Part shown: one piece after another, positions 50,341 to 63,654 of the stretch
How the letters are laid out: every line of letters starts with the position of its first letter
How positions within the stretch are numbered: the first letter of the stretch is position 1
Assembly: GCF_046630445.1 (NCBI RefSeq)
Contig: NC_092336.1
Location: 208,539,001-208,603,000, forward strand
DNA from: Rutidosis leptorrhynchoides
Taxonomy: Eukaryota > Streptophyta > Magnoliopsida > Asterales > Asteraceae
Length of the DNA: 64,000 bases
Reading direction: 5' to 3'
Made by a program: the position numbers and the translations under genes
Notes under the pieces: generated by a model
The model's database searches: none
What the model saw: the letters and a program-made list of their open reading frames with translations, nothing else
Told to the model about the DNA's origin: nothing

Positions 50341-53300
50341 ATTATAATTACTATTTTAACAAACAAATAAAAATATATATATGTATATAATATTTAATAC
50401 ATATAACATAACAAGACTAATATTTTTATATACAAAATGAAAATATAAGACATATATATATATATAAATATAAAAATAATATAACAAATAAAGTTACATA
50501 TATATATAAAATTGATCGATTACGATTATGTATATTAATAAATATACAAATGATATAGGTTCGTGAATCCGAGGCCAACCCTACATCTTGTTCAATGTCG
50601 TTCTATGTATTTTTACTACAAAATACATTAGGTGAGTTTCATTTGCTCCCTTTTTTAAATGCTTTTGCAATATATATTTTTGGGACTGAGAATACATGCG
50701 CTGTTTTTATAACTGTTTTACGAAATAGACACAAGTAAATAAAATTACATTCTATGGCTGGATTATTAAACCGAATATGCCCCTTTTTAGTCTGATAATC
50801 TAAGAATTAGGGAACAGACACCCTAATTGAAGCGAACTCTAAAGATAGATCTATCGGGCCCAACAAGCCCCATCCAAAGTACCGGATGCTTTAGTACTTC
50901 GAAATTTATATCATGTCCGAAGGAGGATCCCAGAATGATGAGGATATTCTTTTATATACATATTGTGAATGTCGGTTACCAGGTGTTCAACCCATATGAA
51001 TGATTTTTGTCTCTATGCATGGGACGTATGTTTATGAGAAATGGAAATATGAAATCTTGTGGTCTATTAAAATTTATGAAATGATTATTTATGTTAATCT
51101 AATGAACTCACCAACCTTTTGGTTGACACTTGAAAGTATGTTTATTCTCAGGTACGAAAGAAATCTTTCGCTGTGTAATTGCTCATTTTAAAGATATTAC
51201 TTGGAATCATTCATGACATATTTCAAAAGACGTTGCATTCGAGTCATTGAGACCATCAAGATTATTATTAAATCAGTTATAGTTAGATATATTATAAAAT
51301 GGTATGCATGCCGTCAACTTCCGTTGTAATGAAAGATTGTCTTTTCAAAAACGAATGCAATGTTTGTAAAATGTATCATATAGAGGTCAAATACCTCGCG
51401 ATGTAATCAACTGTTGTGAATCGTTTATAATCGATATGGACTTCGTCCGGATGGATTAGGACGGGTCCTTTCATCTCGGCCCAAGTATAAGATTATGGCC
51501 CAATACCATTTGTGGTATTGATAATATGAATCGGCAGGAACAAAATTACGCCGTATTCCTTAGTAGCCCGATGCAAGAGGAGAAGAAAAATACGTAGCTC
51601 TCATCACTTTTTCATCGCTCAATGATAACCTTACAAGAAAAATAAAAAGGAAGTACCTTTCGATGGGTCTAATGAGCATGCGTGAATAATAAAGTAATAT
51701 ATTACACCATATAGATAAAGTGGAAGTCACTTGATTGTAGATGTCTGCCAGGAAATTCGTGGTTGCCCCACATGCACAACATGGGCGAATTTTATAATGC
51801 AACTTGTAATAACTTCAATTCAATCAAGTGGATATCTTTTACGTATTTAAGAGGAGTGATAAAGGTTTCGGTTTGAAGCAGGATATGGTGCCAGGAAGTA
51901 TAATTTAAACAGCTTAGCAGCAGGTAGTTAGGAGTATCATTAAGAAACAGAAGTGGGTTGCAAAGTAGCGAAAGAAAGAAAGGAAGAACAATCATGGTGA
52001 TGACGATTGTTTTTTGGTGTTAATATGGGTTGCAATCGAATGGTGGTTCTTGTTTTATTGGTTCTAAAAGAAAAGAAGAAGAAAAAATATTGATGATGGT
52101 GTTGGATCGTGGGTGTTCAAGGTGGTGCTTGCAAGTGATGTTTAATGATGATGGGGTTTGATGATGGTTCGATGGTGGGGTGATGCAAGGTGACATGGTG
52201 GCGGTCGTTAGTGATTAATAAAGATGGTAGATTTGTTTTGGGGTGTTCGAGGGTAATGTTGTACACAAACATAAACCGGAATAACACTAGGTAGCAAAAT
52301 GAATATGGTGATGGGGTTTGTGATCTCGTGACAACAAGGAGGAAAACAGCAGACTTATGATTGTTTCTGGTGGTAATGAAGATGGGTATTCATGGATTAA
52401 GGTGGTGGTGATTATTGTTTGTTCACGAAGAAAGATTAGAGAGTTATAAAGAGATTGGTGATCGAACATTTTGTAGTGATTTAACATGGTTTAGATGGAT
52501 GTGGTGGGTTAACCGAAACAAAAATAGGATCAGTAATTAAAATAGAAAGTAGTCTTTCAAGTGAGTTTTGATTAGTGTGACTCTCTCAATTATATGTATA
52601 TGTATAATATTATGGTAGTGGATGATCACATACTTTTATCTCATATAATATTCTAAATAAAAAGAACGTGCCTTCAAAAGTAATAATAGTATAGCAGCCT
52701 TTCACATTACTAACTTATCTGCCGACATGATTAATTTAAAAATATCATTTCGTACTCCGTTGTTTAACTCAATGGTGAATAAAAATGTTCAGAAAAATCT
52801 CATATTTCTATATTAACTATATTTATTTATTTTAGTCATTATGGTATAAAATTTGATCCTTAATTTATTAAATAAAAATTACATTAATTTTTCACTCCCA
52901 ACTCCAAATAAAATATAAAAAGTTTTAAAATTCAACTATTAGTTCCTAAATACATTTTTAATAAGCCTAAAATTTATAGAACTCATTTTCGGATCACCGT
53001 TTATTTTAATATCATATAAGCTCGAATTAAACTTCTCTAAATAATAATCGTTACAATTATTAAACAATCATAATTTATATATTCTATATATATAGATTTA
53101 TTTTAATAATAATTTAATTATATTGTATATTATTATTTTAAGTTATTATATATATTTATATAGTTATATTTATATTTATATGTATACACATTTAATTACA
53201 AATAATGGTTCGTGAATCGTTGGGAATGGTCGAAGGTCAATTGAATATATGAAACAGTTCAAAATTTTCGAGACTCGACATTACAGACTTTGCTTATCGT

Positions 53301-53357
53301 GTCGGAAACATATAAAGATTAAGTTTAAATTTGGTCGAAAATTTCTGGGTCGTCACA

Positions 53358-56300
53358 GTACCTACCCGTTAAAGAAATTTCGTCTCAAAATTTGAGTGGG
53401 GTGGTCATGGCTAACAATAAAAAATGTTTTCATGACGAATATGAGTTTGATAAATAGAGTTTTATCATCATTGAGTAATATAGATAAAACGATTCGATTA
53501 TGTGAAGCGTACGAGTGAAGCTATCACAAAAGAGTGAAAAGTTTCGTCTTCACTTTTGACGTAGTCATGGTTGAATTCCGGAATTCAAGGGATTTGAAGA
53601 AAATCTTCGAAATCTAAAAGATTTGATTCTTCGGTAATTAAGGAAATTAGGATCCTTTTTAATTAAATACGGAAATCTACCTTGTTTCCTTTATCCGTTA
53701 TTTCTCTATAAATTAACTTCTTCCATTCCATTACTTTTACCACTCCTACACTTTCTTCCTTAATTCATACACCCAAAGATTGTAAAAATGCCTAATCCAG
53801 TTCTAATCCTTGATATTTTTCTAATTATCATTTCTGTCATCCTTCTTTTCAATCTTCCACCAGAAAAATCTGTTTACTTCTACAATTACATTGGGGTGAT
53901 ACTATTCTTAATTCTACAGTGTCTTTATATTGCTATATGCATCGATATATACGGTTTGTTATTTCGGCGTTGTTGTTGGGTTTTATATTTCCCCTTATAT
54001 TTCGAGGTCTCTGTTTCTGTCTCCTATAATCATTGTTATCCACGGTTAATGCTCTCTCTCCTATTTGCTGCAATTTATACCCCCTTTCTATTTCGGAGCT
54101 TCATGCCTTTGTTTTCTTTTCGCAAGTAATGGTCCAGAATTCGTAGGTATGGAGTTTCGAATTATCATAATATACAAGGTAGAAAGGAAAGGTAGTAGCA
54201 GGATTTGATTTGTCAAATTACCAGAATTCAAGAAAAAGATAGGACTATCAAGAAAATATGTTCTTGATGTGTTTATAGATTAGATAGAATGTAAGAGTCA
54301 TGTAACATGTCACATGATGATGTTATAATATGTGAATTATCACGTTTCATTAGAAACTCAGCATGACTTACTGTAATATAATCACGTTGATCAAGTGTCA
54401 TTATATTATACTAACTCATGCATCAATTCCCAACACTACTTCAAAAACATTCATAATTTAAACTCGAATTTTTTAGAATTTTAGAAACCAAAACAGTTTC
54501 TTTTATGATATAACACAGATAGAGCGGAGAGATAATTAATATCGGACAAGAATATTTATGAAGATATCTTCAGAAGTATCGAAGATATTTATGATGATAT
54601 TTTGGAATTTCTAAGTTCGAAAGTTGATAAGGAAAAATTTTCCGCAAGATTTTAACATGACTTCGGAGCATAATATTCTCTAAAGATTTCATCAGATCCC
54701 GAATTACCTGGATTCTTTAAATATATGGTTTGGTCCTTGTATTTGTCCTTGGTCTCCTTCATGGTTAGCTCAATCTGTTTTTCAGTACCAAATTTTCTAT
54801 CGAGCGTTCCCAACATTCCATTCTTTATTATCAAACTTTTAGCCATTTAGACCATCAGCGATTTTTCTGTTTCCTCTGCATTTAATGCTACGATATCTGA
54901 ATCATCGGTTATCAATCCGAGGGTGGTTTCAGGAGAATTGTGTTTTTAGATGATTAAACGCTGATGGTAATATAGTGGAATATAAAAGGTTCCCCGGTAA
55001 CAAGAGCACGCATATATATCAAAGTTATAATAAGGTTGTTTCGAACGAAAAGTCGAAGTTGATTTGCTGGAACTGTGACAAATATGGCTATCTCGAACAG
55101 AAGTTGCAAAGTTATTTTTGGTAATAATAACGCTAAAGGAATTAGCACAGCTTTGTGTTAAACGTTTACTCAGTTTCCGAGAGTTTTTCAGGTGCATAAC
55201 TATATTCATCAATCTTTTCTTTCGTAGATGAAGTGCGGTTGGTTCATCATCTCGATTGAGGTGTTTTCAAGAATCGTGAAAGGTTTGAATGCAGATTGTA
55301 ATCGTCAAGATACAAATGAGGTTTAAGATGAAATCAAGTGGCAAACTTGAAGAAATGTTTAGTTTCATATGTTATAATCAATATTTTAATTCATTTTAAT
55401 TGTCCAATGTCATTAGTCCATAGTTAGGAGTCCACAATTTGTAGTTCAACAATTCATATATAGTTTAATATATAATATTCGAATTAACTAATATGTATCG
55501 TGACCCATTGTATACATGTCTCAGACTCGATCACAACTCAAAGTATATATATTATTGTAGAATCAACCTCAACCCTGTATAGCTAACTCAAGCATTACTG
55601 CATATAGAGTGTCTATGGTTATTCCAAATAATATATATAGATGCTTCGATATGATATGTCAAAACCTTGTATACGTGTCCTGATATTTAAAGTGCGTAAA
55701 ATAAATAACAGAAATTAAATGACGATAAATAAAGTGCGTAAAGTAAAAAACAGAAATTAAATGACGATAAATAAAATTGCAATAATTAAATTGCGATAAA
55801 TAAACTGCGATAAATAAAATGTAATCAGTTAGCTAGGAACAGTTAGCTGGAAACAGTTAGCGTGGATTCTTAACAAAATTTTTCATAGTTAATTTGTTTG
55901 TTTCTAACAAATTTTATTTCGTCCAATGTTTTCTTCATTATGCCACTTGTTGGATTCTGATAAATCAAAATCCAAATATGAAATTGAATGAAAATTGTTA
56001 TTCTGTGATGAACGGATTCGTACTTCTGTGGTTGTAAGTAGGATAGTAAATGACTTTTGAATCAGATTCGAAGAATGTATAGTGTAACTTATTAATATGA
56101 AATCTAAATATTCCTCGGGTATTACCTACCCGTTAAAATCTTTTCACCATTAACAGTTTGTAAAAAAAAAAAAATTTAATTACAATCTTTATGAAAATAT
56201 ACTTACATATATATTTTCCTCAGATGTAATCATGGATTTAATGAGGTATTATGACATTAACTCATCTGATTTACCGTTAGAACAAGAATATATAATCTCT

Positions 56301-57307
56301 AAAATATTAGAGATTACATAATCGCCATGTCGAACGAAGATAAATGATATAGAACGTCATGTAGAACGATGATTATACTCGAGGTACAGAATGAGATGTT
56401 GAGGCATGTGATGTTGAAACTTGGGTTGTTGGTGGTACTGTTGATGCCGGTGATGTTGCTGAAGCTGGTAAGTTTTGCACCATATTCTCCAAATTAATTA
56501 CTCGAGCGCGAAGTTCGTTGACTTCTTCTATTACCCATGAATGATTGACGGTTGGAACGAGCGGATGGATAAGGTTCAGAATTTGGGATATCATATAATC
56601 GTTGTAGGATATCCTGGCAATGAGGGTGAATATGGTGTTTCAGATAGATTCGCCGGTAAGTGCTTCAGGTTCTTCGCCAAGAGGGCAATTTGGTTGGTGG
56701 AAAGGACGCCTTCTTCGCGTCTCCATTGATTAAGTCGACTACGAACCCATCAGATGAATTGGGGATGGCTGATTGATTGATTCATTCTGGTGACACCGCT
56801 TTCGGAGCTTAGGTGAATACCCATGTCGGAATAGCTGTCGGAATAACTATCGGAATAGCTATCGAAATCTGAGGGACTCGAACTGGTTGAGGGATTCATC
56901 TCGTACGATCAGATGAAGTATTTTCGATAAGAAATAGATTATAGGATGTAGATTAGTACCCTGCAATACATAATTTACATATGCATATATAATACTAAAA
57001 TCCCATAAGTTACGGAGGAATCTACGGAAGCTGTCAGGCAAAGGTAACTATAACAGATACGCAAAGATATGAATTTATCTATACACTGTCTATGCAATAG
57101 AGGCACTAAGACATGTCTAGACTAAGAATGATAAGCAGGTAATTTCCTAAGGATGATAAGCAGATGATTTCCGACTAGAAATGATAAGCAAAACTTTTGA
57201 CATGCAGACACGGTCGAAGTCCAGACTCACTAATGCATCTAAACAACTATCAGTTAGACACGCTAATGCAAGACCTGGTTCGCTAAGACCATCGCTCTGA
57301 TACCAAC
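53358..57307 (-). mobile_element. Internal region of element A
   Basis: A 3.95-kb AT-rich interior between the LTRs. The tRNA-iMet primer site is at 57,294-57,305, two bases from the 5' LTR. A gag-like scrap on the minus strand lies near 56.4-56.6 kb (EVNELRARVINLENMVQ). No protease, reverse transcriptase or integrase is seen, so replication would have relied on a partner element. Confidence 0.8.
53707..54129 (+). CDS. Antisense membrane-protein ORF with TATA box inside element A
   Basis: An open frame of 113 residues (53,788-54,129), MPNPVLILDIFLII..., runs opposite to element A. It has strongly hydrophobic segments at about residues 5-22, 33-55 and 88-108, so it would be a small multi-pass membrane protein. 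Eighty bases upstream is TATAAAT (53,707-53,713) in a CTCTATAAATTA context, followed by a pyrimidine-rich leader typical of a plant 5' UTR. I do not recognise the protein. Some plant gypsy lineages (Tat/Retand, Grande) are known to carry antisense extra genes near the 3' LTR, and this lies about 0.4 kb from it. It could also be chance, given the AT-rich context. Confidence 0.4.
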
Positions 57308-58281
57308 TGAAAGGACCCGTCCTAATCCATCTGGACGAATACATTACATTTGGTTACATCGCGAGGTACTTGACCTCTATATGGTACATTTTACAAACAT
57401 TGCATTCGTTTTTTAAAAGATAAACTTTCATTACATCGAAAGTTAACGGCATGCATACCATTTCATAATATATCCAACTATAATTGACTTAATAATAATC
57501 TTGATGAAATCAACGACTCGAATGCAATGTCTTTTGAAATATGTCATGAATGAATCCAAGTAATATCTCTAAAATGAGCAAATGCACAGCGGAAAATTTC
57601 TTTCATACCTGAGAATAAACATGCTTTAAAGTGTCAACCAAAAGGTTGGTGAGTTCATTAGTTTATCATAATCGATCATTTTCATCATTTTAATAGACCA
57701 CAAGATTTTCATTTTCCGTTCTCATAAATATACGTCTCATGCATAGAGACAAAAATATCATTCATATGGATTGACCACCTGGTAACCGACATTAACAAGA
57801 TGCATATAAGAATATCCCCTATCATTTCGGGAAATCCTTCGGACATGATATAAACGAATTCGAAGTACTAAAGCATCCGGTACTTTGGATGGGGTTCGTT
57901 AGGCCCAATAGATCTATCTTTAGGATTCACGTCAATTAGGCGTGCACTAATTCTCAAAATTAGTGATGTTCCCTAATTCTTAGGCTACCAAGCAAAAAGG
58001 GGCATATTCGGCTTCGATCATTCAATCGTATAATGTAGTTTCGATTACTTGTGTCTATTTCGTAAAACATTTATAAAGATTTCACATGTATTCTCAGCCC
58101 AAAAATATAAAGGGTAAAAAGGCAAATGAAACTCACAATACAATATTTTTTCATAAAAATATTCATACGACGATACGGAACAATGCAGGGTTGGCCTTGG
58201 ATTCACGAATCTATATCAATTATTTTTCAAGTAGTATTAACACATATAATGATAGTAAACAAATATTATTATTATACTTAA

Positions 58282-58332
<51 letters not shown>

Positions 58333-58785
58333 CTTATTAAAATATTTTAGTTAGAGTATATATATGTCATTTATTATAAATTTTATATATATATTTAAAA
58401 ATATTATATAGTGTATCAAAATGTATATTTATATGTATGATTATGTTAAAAAAATATATTTATACTATATGTAAATTAATTATATATAAAATTATGGATA
58501 ATAATATTTTATAACAATTTGTGTAATATTAATGTAATATAGTATATGTTATAAGTATATTTTATATACAAAATATTTATTTGTTACAAAATAATAATAA
58601 ATAAAATGATAATTCTAATAATAATACAAATGATAGTTTTAAAAATGATAATTTTAATAGTCATGATAATAATAATACTTATACTCATAGTAATAATAAT
58701 GTTAATGGTAATAATAATACTTATTTATAATAATAATAATGATGCGATAATAATAATAATAGTAGTAGTAGTAATAGTAGTAGTA

Positions 58786-58850
<65 letters not shown>

Positions 58851-61145
58851 TATGTAATAATAATAGTAAAAATATTAGAAAGGCTACCTTTATGTATAAG
58901 CCCTTAAAAAAATAAACGCCTCTGCATGGACTCGAACCCACGACCTCTCGCTTAACTATCAACACTCCTAACCACCTTTCCATTTTTACTTTTCTGACTA
59001 AATACCCTGACTGATTATTTTTAACCCGTGTTATGTTTCTCTTCATAAACCTAAAACCCATTTTATCATCATCTCATTTATCCTAATTATCATCACAACC
59101 ATCATCTAAATCATAATCATAATCATAATCATTCAATTTCCTCATCGGTTTATCAATATCATCATCAACGCTAATAATCAAACTATCATCATCATTGAAT
59201 CGGTTTTTTTTTTTTTTTTTTTTTAACAGCAAGTACCAACTGGGTCTCGGCCCAAGTATAAGATTATGGCCCAATACCATTTGTGGTATTGATAATATGA
59301 AACGGCAGGAACAAAATTACGCCGTATTCCTTAGTAGCCCGATGCAAGAGGAGAAGAAAAATACGTAGCTCTCATCACTTTTTCATTGCTCAATGATAAC
59401 CTTACAAGAAAAATAAAAAGGACGTCCCTTTCGATGGGTCTAATGAGCATGCGTGAATAATAAAGTAATATATTACACCATATAGATAAAGTGGAAGTCA
59501 CTTGATTGTAGATGTCTGCCATGAAATTTGTGGTTGCCCCACATGCACAACATGGGCCAATTTTATAATGCAACTTGTAATAACTTCAATTCAATCAAGT
59601 GGACATCTTTTACATATTTAAGAGGAGTGATAAAGGTTTCGGTTTGAAGTAGGATATGGTGCCAGGAAGTATAATTTAAACAGCTTAGCAGCAACTAGTT
59701 AGGAGTATCAATAAAAAACAGAAGTGGGTTGCAAAGTAGCGAAAGAAAGAAAGGAAGAACAATCATGGTGATGGCGATTGTTTTTCGGTGTTAATATGGG
59801 TTGCAATCGAATGGTGGTTCTTGTTTTATTGGTTCGAAAAGAAAAGAAGAAGAAAAAATATTGATGATGGTGTTGGATCGTGAGTTTTCAAGGTGGTGCT
59901 TGCAAGTGATGTTTAATGATGACGGGGTTTGATGATGGTTCGATGGTGGGGTGATGCAAGGTGACATGGTGGTGGCCGTTAGTGATTAATAAAGATGGTA
60001 GATTTGTTTTGGGGTGTTCGAGGGTAATGTTGTACATAAACATAAACCGGAATAACACTAGGTATCAAAATGAATATGGTGATGGGGTTTGTGATCTCGT
60101 GACAACAAGGAGGAAAACAGAAGACTTACAGCAGACTTATGATTGTTTCCGGTGGTGATGAAGATGGGTGTTCATGGATTAAGGTGGTGGTGATTATTGT
60201 TTGTTCACGAAGAAAGATTAGAGAGCTATAAAGAGATTGGTGATCGAACATTTTGCAGTGATTTAACATGGTTTAGATGGATGTGGTGGGTAAACCGAAA
60301 CAAAAATTGGATCAGTAATTAAAATAGAAAGTAGTCTTTCAAGTGAGTTTTGATCAGTGTGACTCTTTCAATTATATGTATATGTATAATATTATGGTAG
60401 TGGATGATCACATACTTTTATCTCATATAATATTCTAAATAAAAAGAACGTGCCTTCAAAAGTAATAATAGTATAGCAACCTTTCACATTACTAACTTAT
60501 CTGCCGACATGATTAATTTAAAAATATCATTTCGTACTCCGTTGTTTAACTCAGTGGTGAATAAAAATGTTCAGAAAAATCTCATATTTCTATATTAACT
60601 ATATTTATTTATTTTAGTCATTATGGTATAAAATTTGATCCTTAATTTGTTAAATAAAAATTACATTAATTTTTCACTTCCAACTCCAAGTAAAATATAA
60701 AAAGTTTTAAAATTCAACAATTAGTTCCTAAATACATTTTTAATAAGCTTAAAATTTATAAAACTCATTTTCGGATCACCGTTTATTTTAAAATCATATA
60801 AGCTCGAATTAAACTTCTCTAAATAATAATCGTTACAATTATTAAACAATCATAATTGATATATTATATATATATATATATAGATTTATTTTAATAATAA
60901 TTTAATTATATTGTATATTATTATTTTAAGTTATTATATATATTCATATAGTTATATTTATATTTATATGTATACACATTTAATTACAAATAATGGTTCG
61001 TGAATCATTAGGAATGGTCGAAGGTCAATTGAATATATGAAACAGTTCAAAATTTTCGAGACTCAACATTACAGACTTTGCTTATCGTGTCGGAAACATA
61101 TATAGATTAAGTTTAAATTTGGTCGGAAATTTCCGGGTCGTCACA
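57308..61145 (-). repeat. Element A 5' LTR (uninterrupted)
   Basis: 3,838 bp from TGAAAGGACCC to GGGTCGTCACA. It is the reference that shows where B and C entered the other LTR. It contains a TA run (58,287-58,326), a trinucleotide tract (58,606-58,860), the B-box segment (58,928-58,939) and a T run near 59,203-59,224. Confidence 0.93.
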
Positions 61146-62339
61146 GTGGGCACCCGGTAACTAACTTAACAAGTAATATCACCCCCTAAAAGTACACCTG
61201 GAAAGTTCGTAAGTTTACAAAATATTAAACACCCGTTGAATGCTAGCGCGACTAGCCCGAGCGGGGATGTCAAACCCTATGGATCCATATCTAAGATTCG
61301 CGTTCACCGGTTCATAAACCAATGATTAAACGTTACCATACTAAGGGGAATCTTTGTGCCGTTATGTCACCCACACATATATAAAGTTTAAGTACTCGTG
61401 TCTAGTATGTAAAACATAAAAAGCGCATGTATTCTCAGTCCCAAAAATAGTTAAAGTAAAAGGGAAGCTATAACTCACAGTGATAGATGCAGTAAATGTC
61501 GATATGAAAAGTATGCAAGTAGTAAGTCGGTCCGAAAGGTCCTCAACCTAAGTCAAAGGTCACTAGGTCAGTATATTGTCCCCAAAAGTTTAAAAGTGAA
61601 TAAGTTAAGTCTTAAGTATCATCATCATCATCATCATTCGTAAAAGATAAAGTAAGTTTTTAACAAGAATAGAGATCAAAACAAAAGGCTGACTTCGGAC
61701 AGCTGCTACGACCTCTATACAAACCGAAAAGATGCGTGGTCAGTGGCCAAGGCTCCGTATGTGAGTCCTCGTACCGCTGTCCAATTTTCAGATCCTAACT
61801 CGATGTAGTTTGACCGTGGCGACGGTTCAAGCGCGAGTTGGTCAGAATTTTCAGCACGTCATTACAAAGGTGTAGTGACTTTCGGAAGGCTATATATCCT
61901 AAACCGTATATCGAATTTAGGCGAGTCTTGAACGAAAAGTCATCTAATCAAACCGAACTATCTGAAAATCAATTTTCCAGAAGTCCCAGGAGTCTGATCA
62001 GACCCCGAAATATAGCAAACAAGTGCTCCAGTGGGTTTCTTGGTGCTTGATGCTCATCACAGTTCTCATTCTTGATGCGTGTAAGCTTCAAGTGTACAAC
62101 TCTTTGATGTTTTAGCATCACTTTGACCAAGTTTCAACCACCAACACACAACTAAGAGTAAAAGCTAACATTCTACAAGTTTTGAACATCAAGGTTGTCT
62201 CTTTATTGCATAAACACAATAAAGCTTCAACCTTTGTCCTTTTAACACAAGTTTATGCATCTTCATCATATGAGATAATGAAGACTTGATTTTTATCACC
62301 ATAAAAGGTTCCAAGTAAGTGAGATCTACAATAATAACT

Positions 62340-62745
62340 TAGATCTCAAGTATTAAGAAACCCTAAGCTAGAAAGCTTGGATTTTTACAAGATTAATGAG
62401 ACCATAAGCTGGAAAGCTAAGATCTAGTAAAAGTAATGAGACCATAAGCTAAAAAGCTTAGATCTTAAACAAAATAATGAAACCCTAAGCTAGAAAGCTT
62501 GGATCTTTAATGTTCTTGAAGATCCTTAAAGCAAAAGGCTAGATCTTCAAGTTTCATGAAGATCATAAACACAAGTTTTGATCTTTTTAACAAAATAAAG
62601 GGATCATAAGCTAGAAAACTTAGATCCAACAAAGTAATGAAGATTCAAAGCTAGAAAGCTTGAATATTTCATGTTCTTAAAGGATTCAAATCCAAGTTTG
62701 AATCTTCAAGATATAACAAGATCAAGAAGCTAAAAAGCTTGATCT
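62340..62745. repeat. Tandem repeat of about 58 bp in LTR E
   Basis: Seven or so degenerate units built on ATAAGCTAGAAAGCTTGGAT followed by an A/T-rich spacer. The core AAGCT...AGCTT is an imperfect palindrome. Confidence 0.8.
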
Positions 62746-63654
62746 TATGAAGATGATGATGATGATGTCGTGTATAAGAAGAAGAGAAGAAGAAGAAGAA
62801 AATTTAAAACTTACAATTTTTAGTGTGAGAAAGACTAGAGAGAAAATTAGAGATTAAGTGTGTGTAAAATGAGAATGAAATCAAGTGTAAAATGGGTGAA
62901 TAAGCTTGGTATTTATAGTGGGGAGGGTGATGGAGGTCGTAGGTTGTATGGGGGGAACAAGGGGACAACTTTTTGCTTTTTGCTTAGTGGTGGTCTAAAG
63001 GTGGTGCTTATTGCTGGGATCCCATGCAACATGTGTAGTAATGGTTAATAAAAATGCTAGTGTGTTGGCTCATATTAATGGATTTTTGTCATACATCTTA
63101 ATGGGTCATAAACTTATTAAAGTTGGGCTAATTTAAAAGTTCATTAGCTAGAGTAGGGTGGGCTTAAGTCCAATAAGGTAGAAAGTCCACTAAGACTAAC
63201 TAGTGTGCATTAGTAAATTACTAAGCATAATTAAGCAACCAATAAGCCAAGTAATTGTCATTAGAAAATAACAATTAGTATTACGTAGTCATAATATTCC
63301 AATTATACGTGTACCAAGTACGTAGCTCGCTTTAAACGTCAAGTGACACTAACGGTCGTAAAAACATTCGAGGATCAAGTTAAGTGATTAAACACTTAAT
63401 AGCATGTTTTAAGACATTAACGAAAGTAATTAATCATGAATAAAGATCCCAGAGCATAAACTAGCTCAGTACGCACAAATACGCAGTTTCGTGAAAGTAA
63501 TAACTACAAAAATATAAGTCGAAAAAGTCGGGTCGCTACATGTGGGCCAATGATCACTAGAATGGAAGGCCAACCCAACACAACTATGTGAATATCCAAA
63601 CATAAGTTACGCTATGACCATTTTTGTAATGATATAAGGCTCGTTTAGTTGGCG

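Larger units (their letters stand above)
37806..51473 (+). mobile_element. Element C: solo LTR within element A, split by D
   Basis: It starts TGTGACGACCCGGG at 37,806 and ends GGGTCCTTTCA at 51,473, with duplication TCTCG (37,801-37,805 and 51,474-51,478). Without element D it is about 4.19 kb. Its ends match the LTR of A in opposite orientation, so it is the same family. No internal region remains. Simple-repeat tracts at 49,900-50,340 match those of A. Confidence 0.9.
33143..61145 (-). mobile_element. Element A: full-length non-autonomous LTR retrotransposon
   Basis: Target duplication GTGGG (33,138-33,142 and 61,146-61,150). The 3' LTR starts at 33,143 (TGAAAGGACCC) and ends at 53,357, interrupted by B and C; its pieces 33,143-34,087, 36,802-37,805 and 51,479-53,357 sum to about 3.83 kb. 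The intact 5' LTR is 57,308-61,145 (3,838 bp). The internal region, 53,358-57,307, is only 3.95 kb and has no pol. LTR pieces compared by eye over about 360 bases differ at roughly 2-3%, suggesting about one million years at commonly used plant rates. It is non-autonomous (LARD-like) and decayed. Confidence 0.88.
32547..63540 (-). mobile_element. LTR E, probable solo LTR, outermost layer of nest
   Basis: E is present as 32,547-33,142 (starting TGTGACGCCCCG) and 61,151-63,540 (ending GGGTCGCTACA), about 2.99 kb once element A is removed. The two parts rejoin smoothly (TATCCGTGGG then CACCCGGTAACTAAC) in a motif order shared with the other LTRs here. The flanking 5-mers TGTGT and TGTGG match at 4 of 5. 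No internal region is attached, so it is best read as a solo LTR of a Ty3/gypsy relative, minus orientation. It is the oldest layer. Confidence 0.75.

Noticed and set aside
32547-61150. Reading E, A, B, C and D as a tandem cluster rather than a nest.
   Set aside because: Each pair of outer boundaries carries its own matching 5-bp duplication, and the A LTR is colinear with its partner after removal of B and C.
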